Part shown: piece after piece, positions 24,326 to 32,723 of the stretch
Numbering within the stretch: position 1 is the first letter of the stretch
How the letters are laid out: each line of letters begins with the position of its first letter
Assembly (NCBI RefSeq): GCF_003289625.1
Contig: NZ_QMBN01000001.1
Location: forward strand, 558,001-622,000
Length of the DNA stretch: 64,000 bases
DNA from: Microbacterium sp. SMR1
Lineage (GTDB): Bacteria; Actinomycetota; Actinomycetes; Actinomycetales; Microbacteriaceae
Direction of reading: 5' to 3'
Notes under the pieces: generated by a model
Databases searched by the model: none
What the model was told of the DNA's origin: nothing
Seen by the model: the letters and a program-made list of their open reading frames with translations, nothing else
Program-made: the position numbers and the translations under genes

Positions 24326-25444
24326 TCAGTCGCCGGTAGAGCTCCGTCGCGCTCGGCGCCGGCGCGTCGACGAGACGACGAGCCAGATCAGCGCGGCGGT
24401 GAGACCGATCACGACGAGCCAGGGCAGCAGGAACCCGAGCGCCACGACGATCCCGTTGAACGTGGCGATGAGCCCGTTCCACCCCGTCGCCAGTCCGTCG
24501 CCGAAGCCTGCCGGATCGGCGTCCACCTTCTCGGCCGGCGCCTGCAGGTGCACCGTGAGCGACGACAGGGTGACCTGCGACTCGAGCGCGGTGAGCTGCT
24601 GCTGCAGCGAGTCGAGCTCGGCCTGCCGGTCGGCGAGAGCGGACTCCGCTGCGATGAGGTCGGCGACCGACCCGGCTTCGCCCATGAGCTCCGTCAGCCG
24701 TTCGACCGATGCCTGCCCGGCGGCCACCCGGGCGCGGAGGTCGGTCGTCTGCGTTGTCACGTCGTCGCGTGAGACCTGCGAGCTCTCGACTTCGCCGACG
24801 TCCGCGAGCGCAGCGATGGCCTCCTCGAGGCTCGCTGCGGGAACCCGGACGGACACCCAGGCCGAGCCGGCGGAGGCAGGCCAGACCGCGCGGTCATCCG
24901 CGTACGGCAGCGCGCCCGCCGCCGTGCCCCCGAGACTCATCGACTCGACATAGCCGCCCGCGGCGACGGCGGCCTCGGCGATCGATTCCGCCGCGTCACG
25001 GGGATCGTCGGCGATCACTGTGGCGGACGCTGTGGCGATGACGTCGCGCCCGGCGGGGGAGTCAGACACCGCGCCGGAGGCCGACCCCTCTTCGGTCGAC
25101 CCGTCCAACGCGAACGGCTCGGGCTGCGCCGCCGAGTCGCCGGCGTCTCGCGACACTTCGCCGTTCTCCATCGTGCCGAAGAACCCCTCCGGGGCGGTGG
25201 CGGGCGCGACGGAGGAGGCCCCGCCGCTGCTGCTCGTCAGCTGCGGCGCGATGGCCGCGGCCACGACGATCACGGCTGCCGCGGCGCCGGACGCGCCCCA
25301 CCAGGCCCGCCGCCGTCGCGTCCGCTGCGCGGCGGCCCGGTCAGCCGAGGCGCGGTGTTCGGCGCGGTCGCGCGCGATGTCCGCGAACAAAGCCTCTTCG
25401 ATCGCATCGATACGGCTGTCATCCAGGGTGGGTAGATCGTTCAT
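24326..25444 (-). CDS. DUF4349 membrane protein, probable partner of the sigma factor
   Basis: A 372-residue protein with three parts. Residues 1-46 are a charged cytoplasmic segment. TM1 is at about 48-70. The long extracytoplasmic DUF4349 domain has a heptad-rich coiled coil at about 205-290 (AESALADRQAELDSLQQQLTALE). TM2 is near 325-358, followed by a basic tail. DUF4349 proteins are membrane proteins of unknown function. Here the gene overlaps the sigma gene by ATGA, and the first residues resemble the sigma-binding part of anti-sigma factors without zinc ligands. An anti-sigma or envelope-sensor role is therefore inferred. Confidence 0.8.
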   Translation of the reverse strand: MNDLPTLDDSRIDAIEEALFADIARDRAEHRASADRAAAQRTRRRRAWWGASGAAAAVIVVAAAIAPQLTSSSGGASSVAPATAPEGFFGTMENGEVSRDAGDSAAQPEPFALDGSTEEGSASGAVSDSPAGRDVIATASATVIADDPRDAAESIAEAAVAAGGYVESMSLGGTAAGALPYADDRAVWPASAGSAWVSVRVPAASLEEAIAALADVGEVESSQVSRDDVTTQTTDLRARVAAGQASVERLTELMGEAGSVADLIAAESALADRQAELDSLQQQLTALESQVTLSSLTVHLQAPAEKVDADPAGFGDGLATGWNGLIATFNGIVVALGFLLPWLVVIGLTAALIWLVVSSTRRRRARRSSTGD

Positions 25445-26001
25445 GACTGCTCCGGTTCAACGCTCGAGCGGACGAATGTGCGGATGCGGGAGAGCCGGTT
25501 CCGGACCGTCCCGTGGCTGACGCCGAGCTGGTCGGCGGCTGCTTGATACGCGAACCCTTCGGCGGCGCAGAGCCGGAAGATGTCCTGGTCGAGGGGGCTC
25601 AGCGAGCCGACGGCGGCGAGGATGCGTTCGACGAGATCGCTCTGCACCACCTGCCGCTCGACGTCCACCGTGTCGGCGACCTCGGCGGCGTCCTCATCCG
25701 TCGTGTGGCGTCGTTCCCGTTGCCGTCGGCGGATGCGGTTCGCGCTCTGGAACCGGCAGATGGTGACGAGCCACGGCAGCAGCGACTCGCCCGCCAGCTC
25801 GAAGTCGGAGAGTTTGCGCCAGGCCACCAGGAACGTCTCCTGCGTGACGTCCTCGGCTTCGAGGCGATCGCCCAGCAGGCCATGCGCGAGCCAGTACACC
25901 GGCCGCACGTAGGCGCGATAGAGCGTACGGAAGGCGTGCTCACTTCCGGATGCCGCCGCTTCGACGAGCTCGGCATCACCGCGTGTGATCGTGTCGACCA
26001 T
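25441..26001 (-). CDS. ECF-type RNA polymerase sigma factor
   Basis: A 186-residue group IV sigma factor. Region 2 is at about residues 20-88 (LLGDRLEAEDVTQETFLVAWRK, then WLVTICRFQSANRIRRR), a short acidic linker follows, and region 4 is at about 125-178 with the HTH YQAAADQLGVSHGTVRNRLSRIR. No C-terminal extension is present. It is co-translated with the DUF4349 membrane protein, which may hold it inactive. The target promoters are not evident. Confidence 0.9.
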   Translation of the reverse strand: MVDTITRGDAELVEAAASGSEHAFRTLYRAYVRPVYWLAHGLLGDRLEAEDVTQETFLVAWRKLSDFELAGESLLPWLVTICRFQSANRIRRRQRERRHTTDEDAAEVADTVDVERQVVQSDLVERILAAVGSLSPLDQDIFRLCAAEGFAYQAAADQLGVSHGTVRNRLSRIRTFVRSSVEPEQS

Positions 26002-26117
26002 GCGTCTGAGTTCCTTCCCTCATCCCATCAGTGTCGCGTCGTCGCGAACCGTCTCACACCCGGGCCGCGGGGGAGCCGGGGTGTAGTCTCGGGAGGCTTC
26101 CTCCCCGAAAGGCTCGC

Positions 26118-27191
26118 ATGGACCTCCCCGTGCCGTTCCAGATCGTCGCGCTCGTCGTCCTGGTGCTCGTGCTCGTCGCCGATCTGCTCATCATCGTCAA
26201 GCGGCCCCACATCCCGTCGCCGAAGGAGTCGACGCTGTGGGTGCTGTTCTACGTGTCCCTGGCGCTGGTGTTCGCCGGCATCCTCTGGGCCGTCGCAGAC
26301 GTCGAGCACGCCGGGCAGTTCGTCGCCGGATGGCTGACCGAATACAGCCTCTCCATCGACAACCTCTTCGTGTTCGTCCTGATCATGAGCCAGTTCTCGG
26401 TTCCGCGCCGGTATCAGCAGAAGGTGCTGATGGTGGGCATCATCATCGCGCTGGTGCTTCGAGGTCTCTTCATCCTCGCGGGGGCGGCAATCATCGAGCA
26501 GTTCAGCTGGGTGTTCTACATCTTCGGTGCCTTCCTCATCTACACGGCGATCAAGCAAGCGCTGCCCGAGGGCGACCACGACGATGACGTGAAGAAGGAG
26601 AACTTCCTCGTGCGCATCATCCGTCGCACGGTGGACATCTCCGACGAGTACGACGGCCCCAAGGTCCGGACCGTCGTCAACGGCAAGCGGATGTTCACCC
26701 CGATGATCATCGTCTTCGTGGCGATCGGCGTCACCGATCTGCTGTTCGCCCTCGACTCGATCCCGGCCATCTTCGGCATCACGCAGGACCCGTTCCTGGT
26801 TTTCACCGCGAACATCTTCGCGCTGATGGGTCTGCGCCAGCTCTACTTCCTGCTGGGCGATCTGCTCGACCGGCTCAAGTACCTGCACTACGGGATCGCG
26901 TTCATCCTCGCGTTCATCGGCGTGAAGCTGATCCTTCACGCGATGCACGAGAACGAGCTCGCGTTCATCAACGGCGGCGACGGGATCGCCTGGGCGCCCG
27001 AGATCTCGACATGGGTGTCGCTCGGCGTCATCATCGGCGCCATGCTCGTCGCGACCGTAGCCAGCCTGATCGCCGCGCGGCACGACCGCGACGCGGCCGG
27101 CCCGACCCAGGCTGCGGCCGCCGTCGCCGACGAGCAGGGCACGCCCCCCACGGTCGAGCAGCCGCACCCGCGCGACGACGAGCGCTCATGA
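26118..27191 (+). CDS. TerC family integral membrane protein
   Basis: A 357-residue TerC/Alx-type protein with about 9 hydrophobic segments. Conserved acidic membrane positions are visible in EYSLSIDNLFVFVLIM (near residue 77) and in TDLLFALDSIPAIFGIT (near 215). TerC proteins are linked to tellurium resistance and, for Alx/MeeF-like members, to manganese export and metalation of secreted enzymes. A hairpin (GGGAGG-CTT-CCTCCC, 26091-26105) lies in the leader downstream of a TAGTCT -10 hexamer. I see no yybP-ykoY-type manganese riboswitch in the 116-nt leader. Tellurite genes are absent. Confidence 0.88.
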   Translation: MDLPVPFQIVALVVLVLVLVADLLIIVKRPHIPSPKESTLWVLFYVSLALVFAGILWAVADVEHAGQFVAGWLTEYSLSIDNLFVFVLIMSQFSVPRRYQQKVLMVGIIIALVLRGLFILAGAAIIEQFSWVFYIFGAFLIYTAIKQALPEGDHDDDVKKENFLVRIIRRTVDISDEYDGPKVRTVVNGKRMFTPMIIVFVAIGVTDLLFALDSIPAIFGITQDPFLVFTANIFALMGLRQLYFLLGDLLDRLKYLHYGIAFILAFIGVKLILHAMHENELAFINGGDGIAWAPEISTWVSLGVIIGAMLVATVASLIAARHDRDAAGPTQAAAAVADEQGTPPTVEQPHPRDDERS

Positions 27192-27217
27192 CCGGACGCC
27201 GCCGCGGCGCCCGGTGG

Positions 27218-27223
27218 TATTCT
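27218..27223 (+). promoter_or_regulatory. -10 hexamer of the leuCD leader transcript
   Basis: TATTCT ends 6 nt before the ATG of the leader peptide at 27230, so the transcript would begin at that codon (leaderless). No clear -35 is seen. Confidence 0.55.
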
Positions 27224-27229
27224 GACCGC

Positions 27230-27280
27230 ATGCGGATCGCTCGCCTTCTCCTTAGCGGCCGCGGCGAGGTCTCGTTCTGA
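27230..27280 (+). CDS. Leader peptide for leucine attenuation of leuCD
   Basis: A 16-codon frame reading MRIARLLLSGRGEVSF, with three consecutive leucine codons (CTT CTC CTT, 27245-27253). It lies 63 nt upstream of leuC and overlaps a strong hairpin. CTT is rare in this GC-rich window, which would sharpen sensing of charged tRNA-Leu. Branched-chain attenuators with short leader peptides are known in Actinobacteria; this assignment is an inference from codon content, position and hairpin. The peptide probably has no function beyond being translated. Confidence 0.65.
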   Translation: MRIARLLLSGRGEVSF

Positions 27281-27297
27281 GCCCCTCCTCGCCGCGG
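27259..27297 (+). promoter_or_regulatory. Attenuator hairpin before leuC
   Basis: CCGCGGCGAGG and CCTCGCCGCGG form an 11-bp perfect stem. Its left arm is inside the last codons of the leader peptide, just after the leucine run. Ribosome position on the leader would decide whether it forms. No U run follows, so it may act by termination with factors or by limiting access to the leuC SD (AAGGAG near 27328). Confidence 0.6.
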
Positions 27298-27342
27298 AGT
27301 CCGTCGTGGGCTTGATCCCGGTTCGCAAGGAGAACGAAACCC

Positions 27343-28791
27343 ATGAGCATTCCCACCCCTCCCGAGCGCCCGCGCACCCTCGCCGAAAAGGTCTGGGACG
27401 ACCACCTCGTCGTCAAGGGTGAAGACGGTCAGCCCGACCTGATCTACATCGACCTGCACCTCGTGCACGAGGTCACGAGCCCGCAGGCCTTCGACGGTCT
27501 GCGTGCCGAGGGGCGTCCGCTGCGGCGCCTCGACCTGACGATCGCGACCGAGGACCACAACACCCCGACGCTCGACATCGACAAGCCGATCGCCGACCTC
27601 ACCAGCCGAACGCAGATCGAGACCCTTCGGCGCAACGCAGAGGAGTTCGGCGTCCGCCTCCACTCGCTCGGCGACGCGGAGCAGGGCATCGTCCATGTCG
27701 TCGGACCCCAGCTCGGCCTCACGATGCCGGGCATCACGGTCGTGTGCGGCGACAGCCACACCTCGACGCACGGCGCGTTCGGCGCGATGGCGTTCGGCAT
27801 CGGCACGAGCGAGGTCGAGCACGTCATGGCGACGCAGACCCTTCCGCTGAAGCCGTTCAAGACGATGGCGATCACCGTCGAGGGCGAGCTGAAGGAAGGC
27901 GTGACGGCGAAGGACATCATCCTCGCCGTGATCGCGAAGATCGGCACCAACGGCGGCCAGGGCTACGTGCTCGAGTACCGCGGCAGCGCGATCCGCGCCC
28001 TCTCCATGGAGGGGCGCATGACCATGTGCAACATGTCAATCGAGGCGGGTGCCCGCGCAGGCATGGTGGCCCCCGATGAGATCACCTTCGAATACGTGAA
28101 GGGCCGCCCGCACGCGCCGACCGGGCAGGACTGGGATGACGCCGTCGCCTACTGGCGCACGCTCCCCAGCGACGAGGGCGCCGTCTACGACGCCGAGATC
28201 TTCATCGATGCGGCCGAGCTCGAGCCGTTCGTCACGTGGGGAACCAACCCCGGCCAGGGCGTCTCGCTCAGTGCGACGGTTCCCTCGCCCGACGACTTCA
28301 GCGACCCGAACGAGAAGGCGGCGGCTGAACGCGCGCTCGATTACATGGACCTGCAGCCGGGTACTCCGCTCAAGGAGATCCCGGTCGACGCCGTCTTCAT
28401 GGGTTCGTGCACCAACAGCCGCATCGAAGACCTGCGCGCGTTCGCGTCGATCATCGAGGGGCGCACGAAGGCTGACGGAGTTCGCGTGATGGTCGTTCCG
28501 GGCTCCGCCCGCGTTCGGCTCGAGGCTGAGGCCGAGGGGCTCGACCGGGTCTTCACCGAGTTCGGCGCCGAGTGGCGCTTCGCCGGCTGCTCGATGTGCC
28601 TGGGCATGAATCCCGACCAGCTCGCTCCGGGCGAGCGCTGCGCGTCGACCAGCAACCGCAACTTCGAGGGACGCCAGGGCAAGGGCGGCCGTACGCACCT
28701 GGTGTCGCCGCTCGTGGCCGCCGCCACCGCTGTGCTCGGGCGCCTCGCATCGCCGAGCGATCTGCCCGCACGCGAGAAGGTCGAGGCCTGA
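27343..28791 (+). CDS. leuC: 3-isopropylmalate dehydratase large subunit
   Basis: A 482-residue aconitase-family protein. The [4Fe-4S] ligands are C356 (GSCTNSR), C416 and C419 ([11 protein letters not shown]). With LeuD it isomerises 2-isopropylmalate to 3-isopropylmalate in leucine synthesis. Its stop is followed after two bases by leuD. Control is probably by the leader peptide upstream. leuB and ilvE, which act next, are at 2.5-4.8 kb on the same strand but in a separate unit. Confidence 0.97.
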   Translation: MSIPTPPERPRTLAEKVWDDHLVVKGEDGQPDLIYIDLHLVHEVTSPQAFDGLRAEGRPLRRLDLTIATEDHNTPTLDIDKPIADLTSRTQIETLRRNAEEFGVRLHSLGDAEQGIVHVVGPQLGLTMPGITVVCGDSHTSTHGAFGAMAFGIGTSEVEHVMATQTLPLKPFKTMAITVEGELKEGVTAKDIILAVIAKIGTNGGQGYVLEYRGSAIRALSMEGRMTMCNMSIEAGARAGMVAPDEITFEYVKGRPHAPTGQDWDDAVAYWRTLPSDEGAVYDAEIFIDAAELEPFVTWGTNPGQGVSLSATVPSPDDFSDPNEKAAAERALDYMDLQPGTPLKEIPVDAVFMGSCTNSRIEDLRAFASIIEGRTKADGVRVMVVPGSARVRLEAEAEGLDRVFTEFGAEWRFAGCSMCLGMNPDQLAPGERCASTSNRNFEGRQGKGGRTHLVSPLVAAATAVLGRLASPSDLPAREKVEA

Positions 28792-28793
28792 AC

Positions 28794-29390
28794 ATGGAGA
28801 AGTTCGAGACCCACACCGGTGTCGTCGCACCGCTCAAGCGCTCCGCCGTCGACACCGACCAGATCATCCCGGCCGTCTACCTGAAGCGCGTCACCAAGAC
28901 CGGCTTCGAGGACGCGCTCTTCGCCAACTGGCGTCAGGACCCCGAGTTCGTGCTGAACCAGCCCGCTTTCGCGGGGGCGTCGATCCTCGTCGCCGGGCCC
29001 GACTTCGGTACCGGATCGAGCCGTGAGCATGCGGTGTGGGCGCTGCGCGACTTCGGATTCCGCGTCGTGCTGGCACCCAAGTTCGCCGACATCTTCCGCG
29101 GCAACGCGGGCAAGCAGGGCCTCCTCGCCGGTGTCATCTCGGAGTCGGATCGCGAGGCGATCTGGGCTGCCGTGGATGCGCAGCCGGGTGTGCGGATGAC
29201 GGTCGATCTCGAGGCACGCGTCGCTGCTCTCGGCGACCTCCGAGTCCCGTTCGAGATCGACGATTACACTCGTTGGAGGCTCCTCGAAGGACTCGACGAC
29301 ATCGGGCTCACGCTGCGCAATGAAGAGGCGATCGCGCAGTTCGAGGCGCGCCGTGAGGCGTGGCGACCCCGGACACTCCCCGTCGCGTAG
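28794..29390 (+). CDS. leuD: 3-isopropylmalate dehydratase small subunit
   Basis: A 198-residue swivel-domain subunit. Motifs are [13 protein letters not shown] near residue 20 and the substrate loop [13 protein letters not shown] at 68-80. It pairs with LeuC. The start is the ATG two bases after the leuC stop. It is followed after 71 nt by murA, which may share the transcript or use its own promoter. Confidence 0.97.
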   Translation: MEKFETHTGVVAPLKRSAVDTDQIIPAVYLKRVTKTGFEDALFANWRQDPEFVLNQPAFAGASILVAGPDFGTGSSREHAVWALRDFGFRVVLAPKFADIFRGNAGKQGLLAGVISESDREAIWAAVDAQPGVRMTVDLEARVAALGDLRVPFEIDDYTRWRLLEGLDDIGLTLRNEEAIAQFEARREAWRPRTLPVA

Positions 29391-29461
29391 CCCCGGATCA
29401 CGCCCTGAACCGTGGGGCGAAGATCCGCCCCGCCCTCGATCACCAAGTGAGGAAGTCCTGC

Positions 29462-30829
29462 ATGAGCACTCCGCCGAGTGAGCCGTCCGCATCGGAGAAC
29501 GGCAACCGTCGCGAAGACGGCGAGATCCTCGAGATCCGGGGCGGGCGGCCCCTCGTCGGACGTGTCGACGTCAAGGGAGCGAAGAACTTCGCGACGAAGG
29601 CCATGGTCGCCTCGCTGCTCGGCGAGACCGAGAGCGTCCTGCGCGACGTTCCTGACATCAGCGATGTGGCCGTGGTCCGGTCCCTTCTCGAGGTCCACGG
29701 CGTGACGGTCGCCGACGACGGCGAGGGCACGTACCGGCTCGACCCGAGCGGGGCCGAATCGGCCGGCTTCGAGGAGATCGACGCGCACGCCGGTGCCTCG
29801 CGCATCCCGATCCTCTTCTGCGGGCCGCTCCTGCACCTGCTCGGCCAGGCGTTCATCCCCGACCTCGGCGGATGCCGAATCGGGGACCGCCCCATCGACT
29901 TCCATCTCGACGCGCTCCGCAAGTTCGGCGCGATCGTCGACAAGCAGCCCAACGGCATCCGTCTCTCGGCGCCCGAGGGACTTCACGGTGCGGACATCGA
30001 GCTGCCCTACCCGAGCGTCGGCGCCACCGAGCAGGTGCTGCTGACTGCGGTGCGAGCCAAGGGCACGACGGAGCTGCGCAACGCCGCCATCGAACCCGAG
30101 ATCATGGACCTGATCGCCGTGCTGCAGAAGATGGGCGCGATCATCTCCTACGAGCCGAATCGCGTGATCTTCATCGAGGGCGTCGACAAGCTCCGCGGGT
30201 ACGACCACCGGTCGATCTTCGATCGCAACGAAGCAGCCTCATGGGCGTGCGCCGCCCTGGCGACCGACGGCGACATCTTCGTCGGCGGTGCGAAGCAGCA
30301 GGAGATGCTCACCTTCCTCAACGTCTTCCGCAAGGCCGGAGGCGACTTCGACATCCAGGAGGACGGCATCCGCTTCCGTCGCGACGGCGCGCTGCGTCCC
30401 GTCTCGGTCGAGACCGATGTCCACCCCGGATTCATGACCGACTGGCAGCAGCCGCTCATTGTCGCCCTGACGCAAGCCGAAGGCGTCTCGACCGTGCATG
30501 AGACGGTCTACGAGAACCGTCTCGGCTTCACTCAGGCGCTGAACAAGATGGGCGCGCAGATCGTGGTGCACCCCGAGGGCATCGCGAGCCCGGACCGTCG
30601 CGTCCCGCGTCGCGCCCTCGAGCAGGCCGCGGTCATCACGGGCCCGACGCCGCTGCACGGTGCGGATGTCGTCGTGCCCGACCTGCGCGGCGGATACAGC
30701 TACGTCATCGCGGCTCTCGCGGCCGAGGGAACGTCGGTCGTCCGCAACGTCGGGATCATCCGCCGGGGCTACGAGAAGTTCTTCGACAAGCTCGAGGCGC
30801 TCGGCGCCGACTTCGACATCATCGGCTGA
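29462..30829 (+). CDS. murA: UDP-N-acetylglucosamine 1-carboxyvinyltransferase
   Basis: A 455-residue EPSP-synthase-fold enzyme that transfers enolpyruvate to UDP-GlcNAc, the first committed step of peptidoglycan synthesis. The catalytic loop reads GGCRIGDRPIDFH with C138; mycobacterial MurA has aspartate there and is fosfomycin-insensitive, so this enzyme keeps the fosfomycin target residue. It has an N-terminal extension of about 20 polar residues. SD: GAGGAAG upstream of the ATG. It heads a run of envelope genes: murA-plsC-gpsA-ddl. Confidence 0.95.
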   Translation: MSTPPSEPSASENGNRREDGEILEIRGGRPLVGRVDVKGAKNFATKAMVASLLGETESVLRDVPDISDVAVVRSLLEVHGVTVADDGEGTYRLDPSGAESAGFEEIDAHAGASRIPILFCGPLLHLLGQAFIPDLGGCRIGDRPIDFHLDALRKFGAIVDKQPNGIRLSAPEGLHGADIELPYPSVGATEQVLLTAVRAKGTTELRNAAIEPEIMDLIAVLQKMGAIISYEPNRVIFIEGVDKLRGYDHRSIFDRNEAASWACAALATDGDIFVGGAKQQEMLTFLNVFRKAGGDFDIQEDGIRFRRDGALRPVSVETDVHPGFMTDWQQPLIVALTQAEGVSTVHETVYENRLGFTQALNKMGAQIVVHPEGIASPDRRVPRRALEQAAVITGPTPLHGADVVVPDLRGGYSYVIAALAAEGTSVVRNVGIIRRGYEKFFDKLEALGADFDIIG

Positions 30830-30832
30830 CGC

Positions 30833-31597
30833 GTGTCGCACAACCGCCGTCGCGCGTCCGCGGAGAAGACGAAGCCGACCCCGTTCTGGTTGGCCGCGGC
30901 CCTCGTCGTGCCCGCGGTCGGTCTGCTGGCCCGGATCGAGATCGAGGGCGGGGAGCATCTCCCGGAGGAGGGCCCGTACGTCCTCGCGCCCAATCATTAC
31001 AGCGAGTTCGACCCGATCGTCATCGCCGTGGCGACCTGGCGCCTGGGCCGGGCGCCGCGATTCATGGCGAAGGAGAGCCTCTTCCGCGTGCCCGTCGTGG
31101 GTGCGGTGCTGAAGGGCCTCGGCATGATCCCCGTCTCGCGGACGACGTCGGCCTCGGCGGCGGGCCAGGCGATCTCGCAGGCCGCCGAGCTCGTGGCCGA
31201 CGGTCGCGGCGTGATCGTGTATCCCGAGGGTTCGCTGACGCGCGAGCCCGACCTGTGGCCGATGCGAGGGAAGTCGGGTGCCGTCCGGGTCGCGGCGGCC
31301 GGCGACATCCCGATCATCCCGGTCGCCACGTGGGGCGTTCAGTCGATCCTCCCGCGTTACGGGAAGTTCAGCGCCTGGCCGCTGCGCAAGCGCATCCGCG
31401 TGCGCTTCGGTCCGCGCGTCGAGCTTCCCTTCGAACCGGGCGTGACTCCGTCGCCGACGCAGCTGGTGGCGGGAACGGACGCTGTGATGGCCCGCATCTC
31501 TGGGCTGCTCGGCGAGCTTCGCGGCGAGACCCCGCCCGCCGAGCGCTGGAACCCGGGACAGCACGGCCAGAAGGAGACGGGTCGCCTTGAGCCGTAA
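30833..31597 (+). CDS. plsC: 1-acyl-sn-glycerol-3-phosphate acyltransferase
   Basis: A 254-residue PlsC-type acyltransferase. The catalytic HX4D is H55-YSEF-D60. The acceptor-binding motif is YPEGSLTREPD near residue 129. One hydrophobic segment near 18-33 gives membrane association. It acylates lysophosphatidate to phosphatidate. It starts at a GTG 3 nt after murA and overlaps gpsA by 11 nt, so with glycerol-3-phosphate dehydrogenase it forms a phospholipid pair. A second plsC-like gene is at 35850. Confidence 0.92.
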   Translation: MSHNRRRASAEKTKPTPFWLAAALVVPAVGLLARIEIEGGEHLPEEGPYVLAPNHYSEFDPIVIAVATWRLGRAPRFMAKESLFRVPVVGAVLKGLGMIPVSRTTSASAAGQAISQAAELVADGRGVIVYPEGSLTREPDLWPMRGKSGAVRVAAAGDIPIIPVATWGVQSILPRYGKFSAWPLRKRIRVRFGPRVELPFEPGVTPSPTQLVAGTDAVMARISGLLGELRGETPPAERWNPGQHGQKETGRLEP

Positions 31598-32723
31598 GAC
31601 CGAGACCTCCGGACCCCGGGTCACCGTCATCGGTTCGGGTAGCTGGGGAACCACGTTCGGCAAGGTGCTCGCCGACGGCGGCGCCCAGGTCACGATGTGG
31701 GCGCGCCGTGCCGAGCTCGCGCATGAGATTCGCGAAGGCAAGCGCAACAGCCGGTATCTGCCGGGCATCAACCTCCCGCGTTCGATGACGGCCACCCACC
31801 ATCTCTCGGAGGCGCTGCAGGGCGCCGAGCAGGTGTACCTCGCCGTATCGAGTCAGGCGCTGCGTGAGAACCTCACGGCCATCCGGCCCCTCATCGCCGG
31901 CGGAACGATGCCCGTCGTCTCCCTCATGAAGGGCGTCGAGAAGCGCACTGGCCTGCGAATGAGCCAGGTGATCGAGCAGGGGCTCGACTGCGACCCGAAC
32001 CGCATCGCGATCGCATCCGGACCGAATCTCGCCCTCGAGATCGCACGCGAACAGCCGACGGCCGCCGTGATCGCGTCTGCGAGCCAGGAGACGGCTGAGG
32101 CGGTCGCGCTGCGCGCACGCAATTCCTACTTCCGCACGTTCGTGAACACCGACGTGATCGGCACCGAGTTCGGGGGTGTGCTGAAGAACCTGATCGCCGT
32201 CGCGATCGGCATCGTCGACGGCGTCGGCTACGGCGAGAACACGAAGGCGTCTATCATCACGCGCGGTCTCGTCGAGATGACGGACTTCGCCGTGGCACAG
32301 GGGGCTCACCCCGAAACCCTTCAGGGACTCGCGGGCCTCGGCGACCTCATCGCGACGTGCCAGTCGCCCCTGAGCCGCAACAACACGGCCGGGCGTCTGC
32401 TGGGGCAGGGCTACTCATTCCAGGACGTCGTGAAGCAGATGGACCAGACCGCCGAAGGCCTGGCCTCGGTCGCGCCCGTCCTGACACTGGCCCGCGCGGC
32501 GGGAGTGCAGATGCCGATCGTCGAGCAGGTCAAGATGGTCCTCGACGGCACCATGAACCCGCGCGACATCGCGCCCCACCTGACCACCGACGACGACAAG
32601 CCGACCGGCGAGAGGACCCCCCATGGCGACGACAACAGTAGCGGTGCTCTTCGGCGGGCGTTCCAGCGAGCACTCGATCAGTTCCGCAACGGCGGCCGGG
32701 GTCCTGCGCGCGATCGATCGTGA
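31587..32723 (+). CDS. gpsA: Glycerol-3-phosphate dehydrogenase [NAD(P)+], with C-terminal tail over ddl
   Basis: A 378-residue GpsA; usual length is about 335-345. The Rossmann motif GSGSWGTTF is at 16-24, the catalytic lysine K200 lies in FGGVLKNLIAVAIG, and GLAGLGDLIATC follows. It makes sn-glycerol 3-phosphate for phospholipids. The start is a TTG inside plsC. The last ~33 codons are read in another frame across the first 101 nt of ddl; they form a basic, Arg-rich tail not expected in the family. The core ends near residue 340, so the enzyme is intact. Confidence 0.93.
   Translation: MSRKTETSGPRVTVIGSGSWGTTFGKVLADGGAQVTMWARRAELAHEIREGKRNSRYLPGINLPRSMTATHHLSEALQGAEQVYLAVSSQALRENLTAIRPLIAGGTMPVVSLMKGVEKRTGLRMSQVIEQGLDCDPNRIAIASGPNLALEIAREQPTAAVIASASQETAEAVALRARNSYFRTFVNTDVIGTEFGGVLKNLIAVAIGIVDGVGYGENTKASIITRGLVEMTDFAVAQGAHPETLQGLAGLGDLIATCQSPLSRNNTAGRLLGQGYSFQDVVKQMDQTAEGLASVAPVLTLARAAGVQMPIVEQVKMVLDGTMNPRDIAPHLTTDDDKPTGERTPHGDDNSSGALRRAFQRALDQFRNGGRGPARDRS

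Noticed and set aside
26002-26117. Manganese (yybP-ykoY) riboswitch before terC
   Set aside because: The leader is short and only a simple 6-bp hairpin is present; the conserved internal loops of the riboswitch are not visible.
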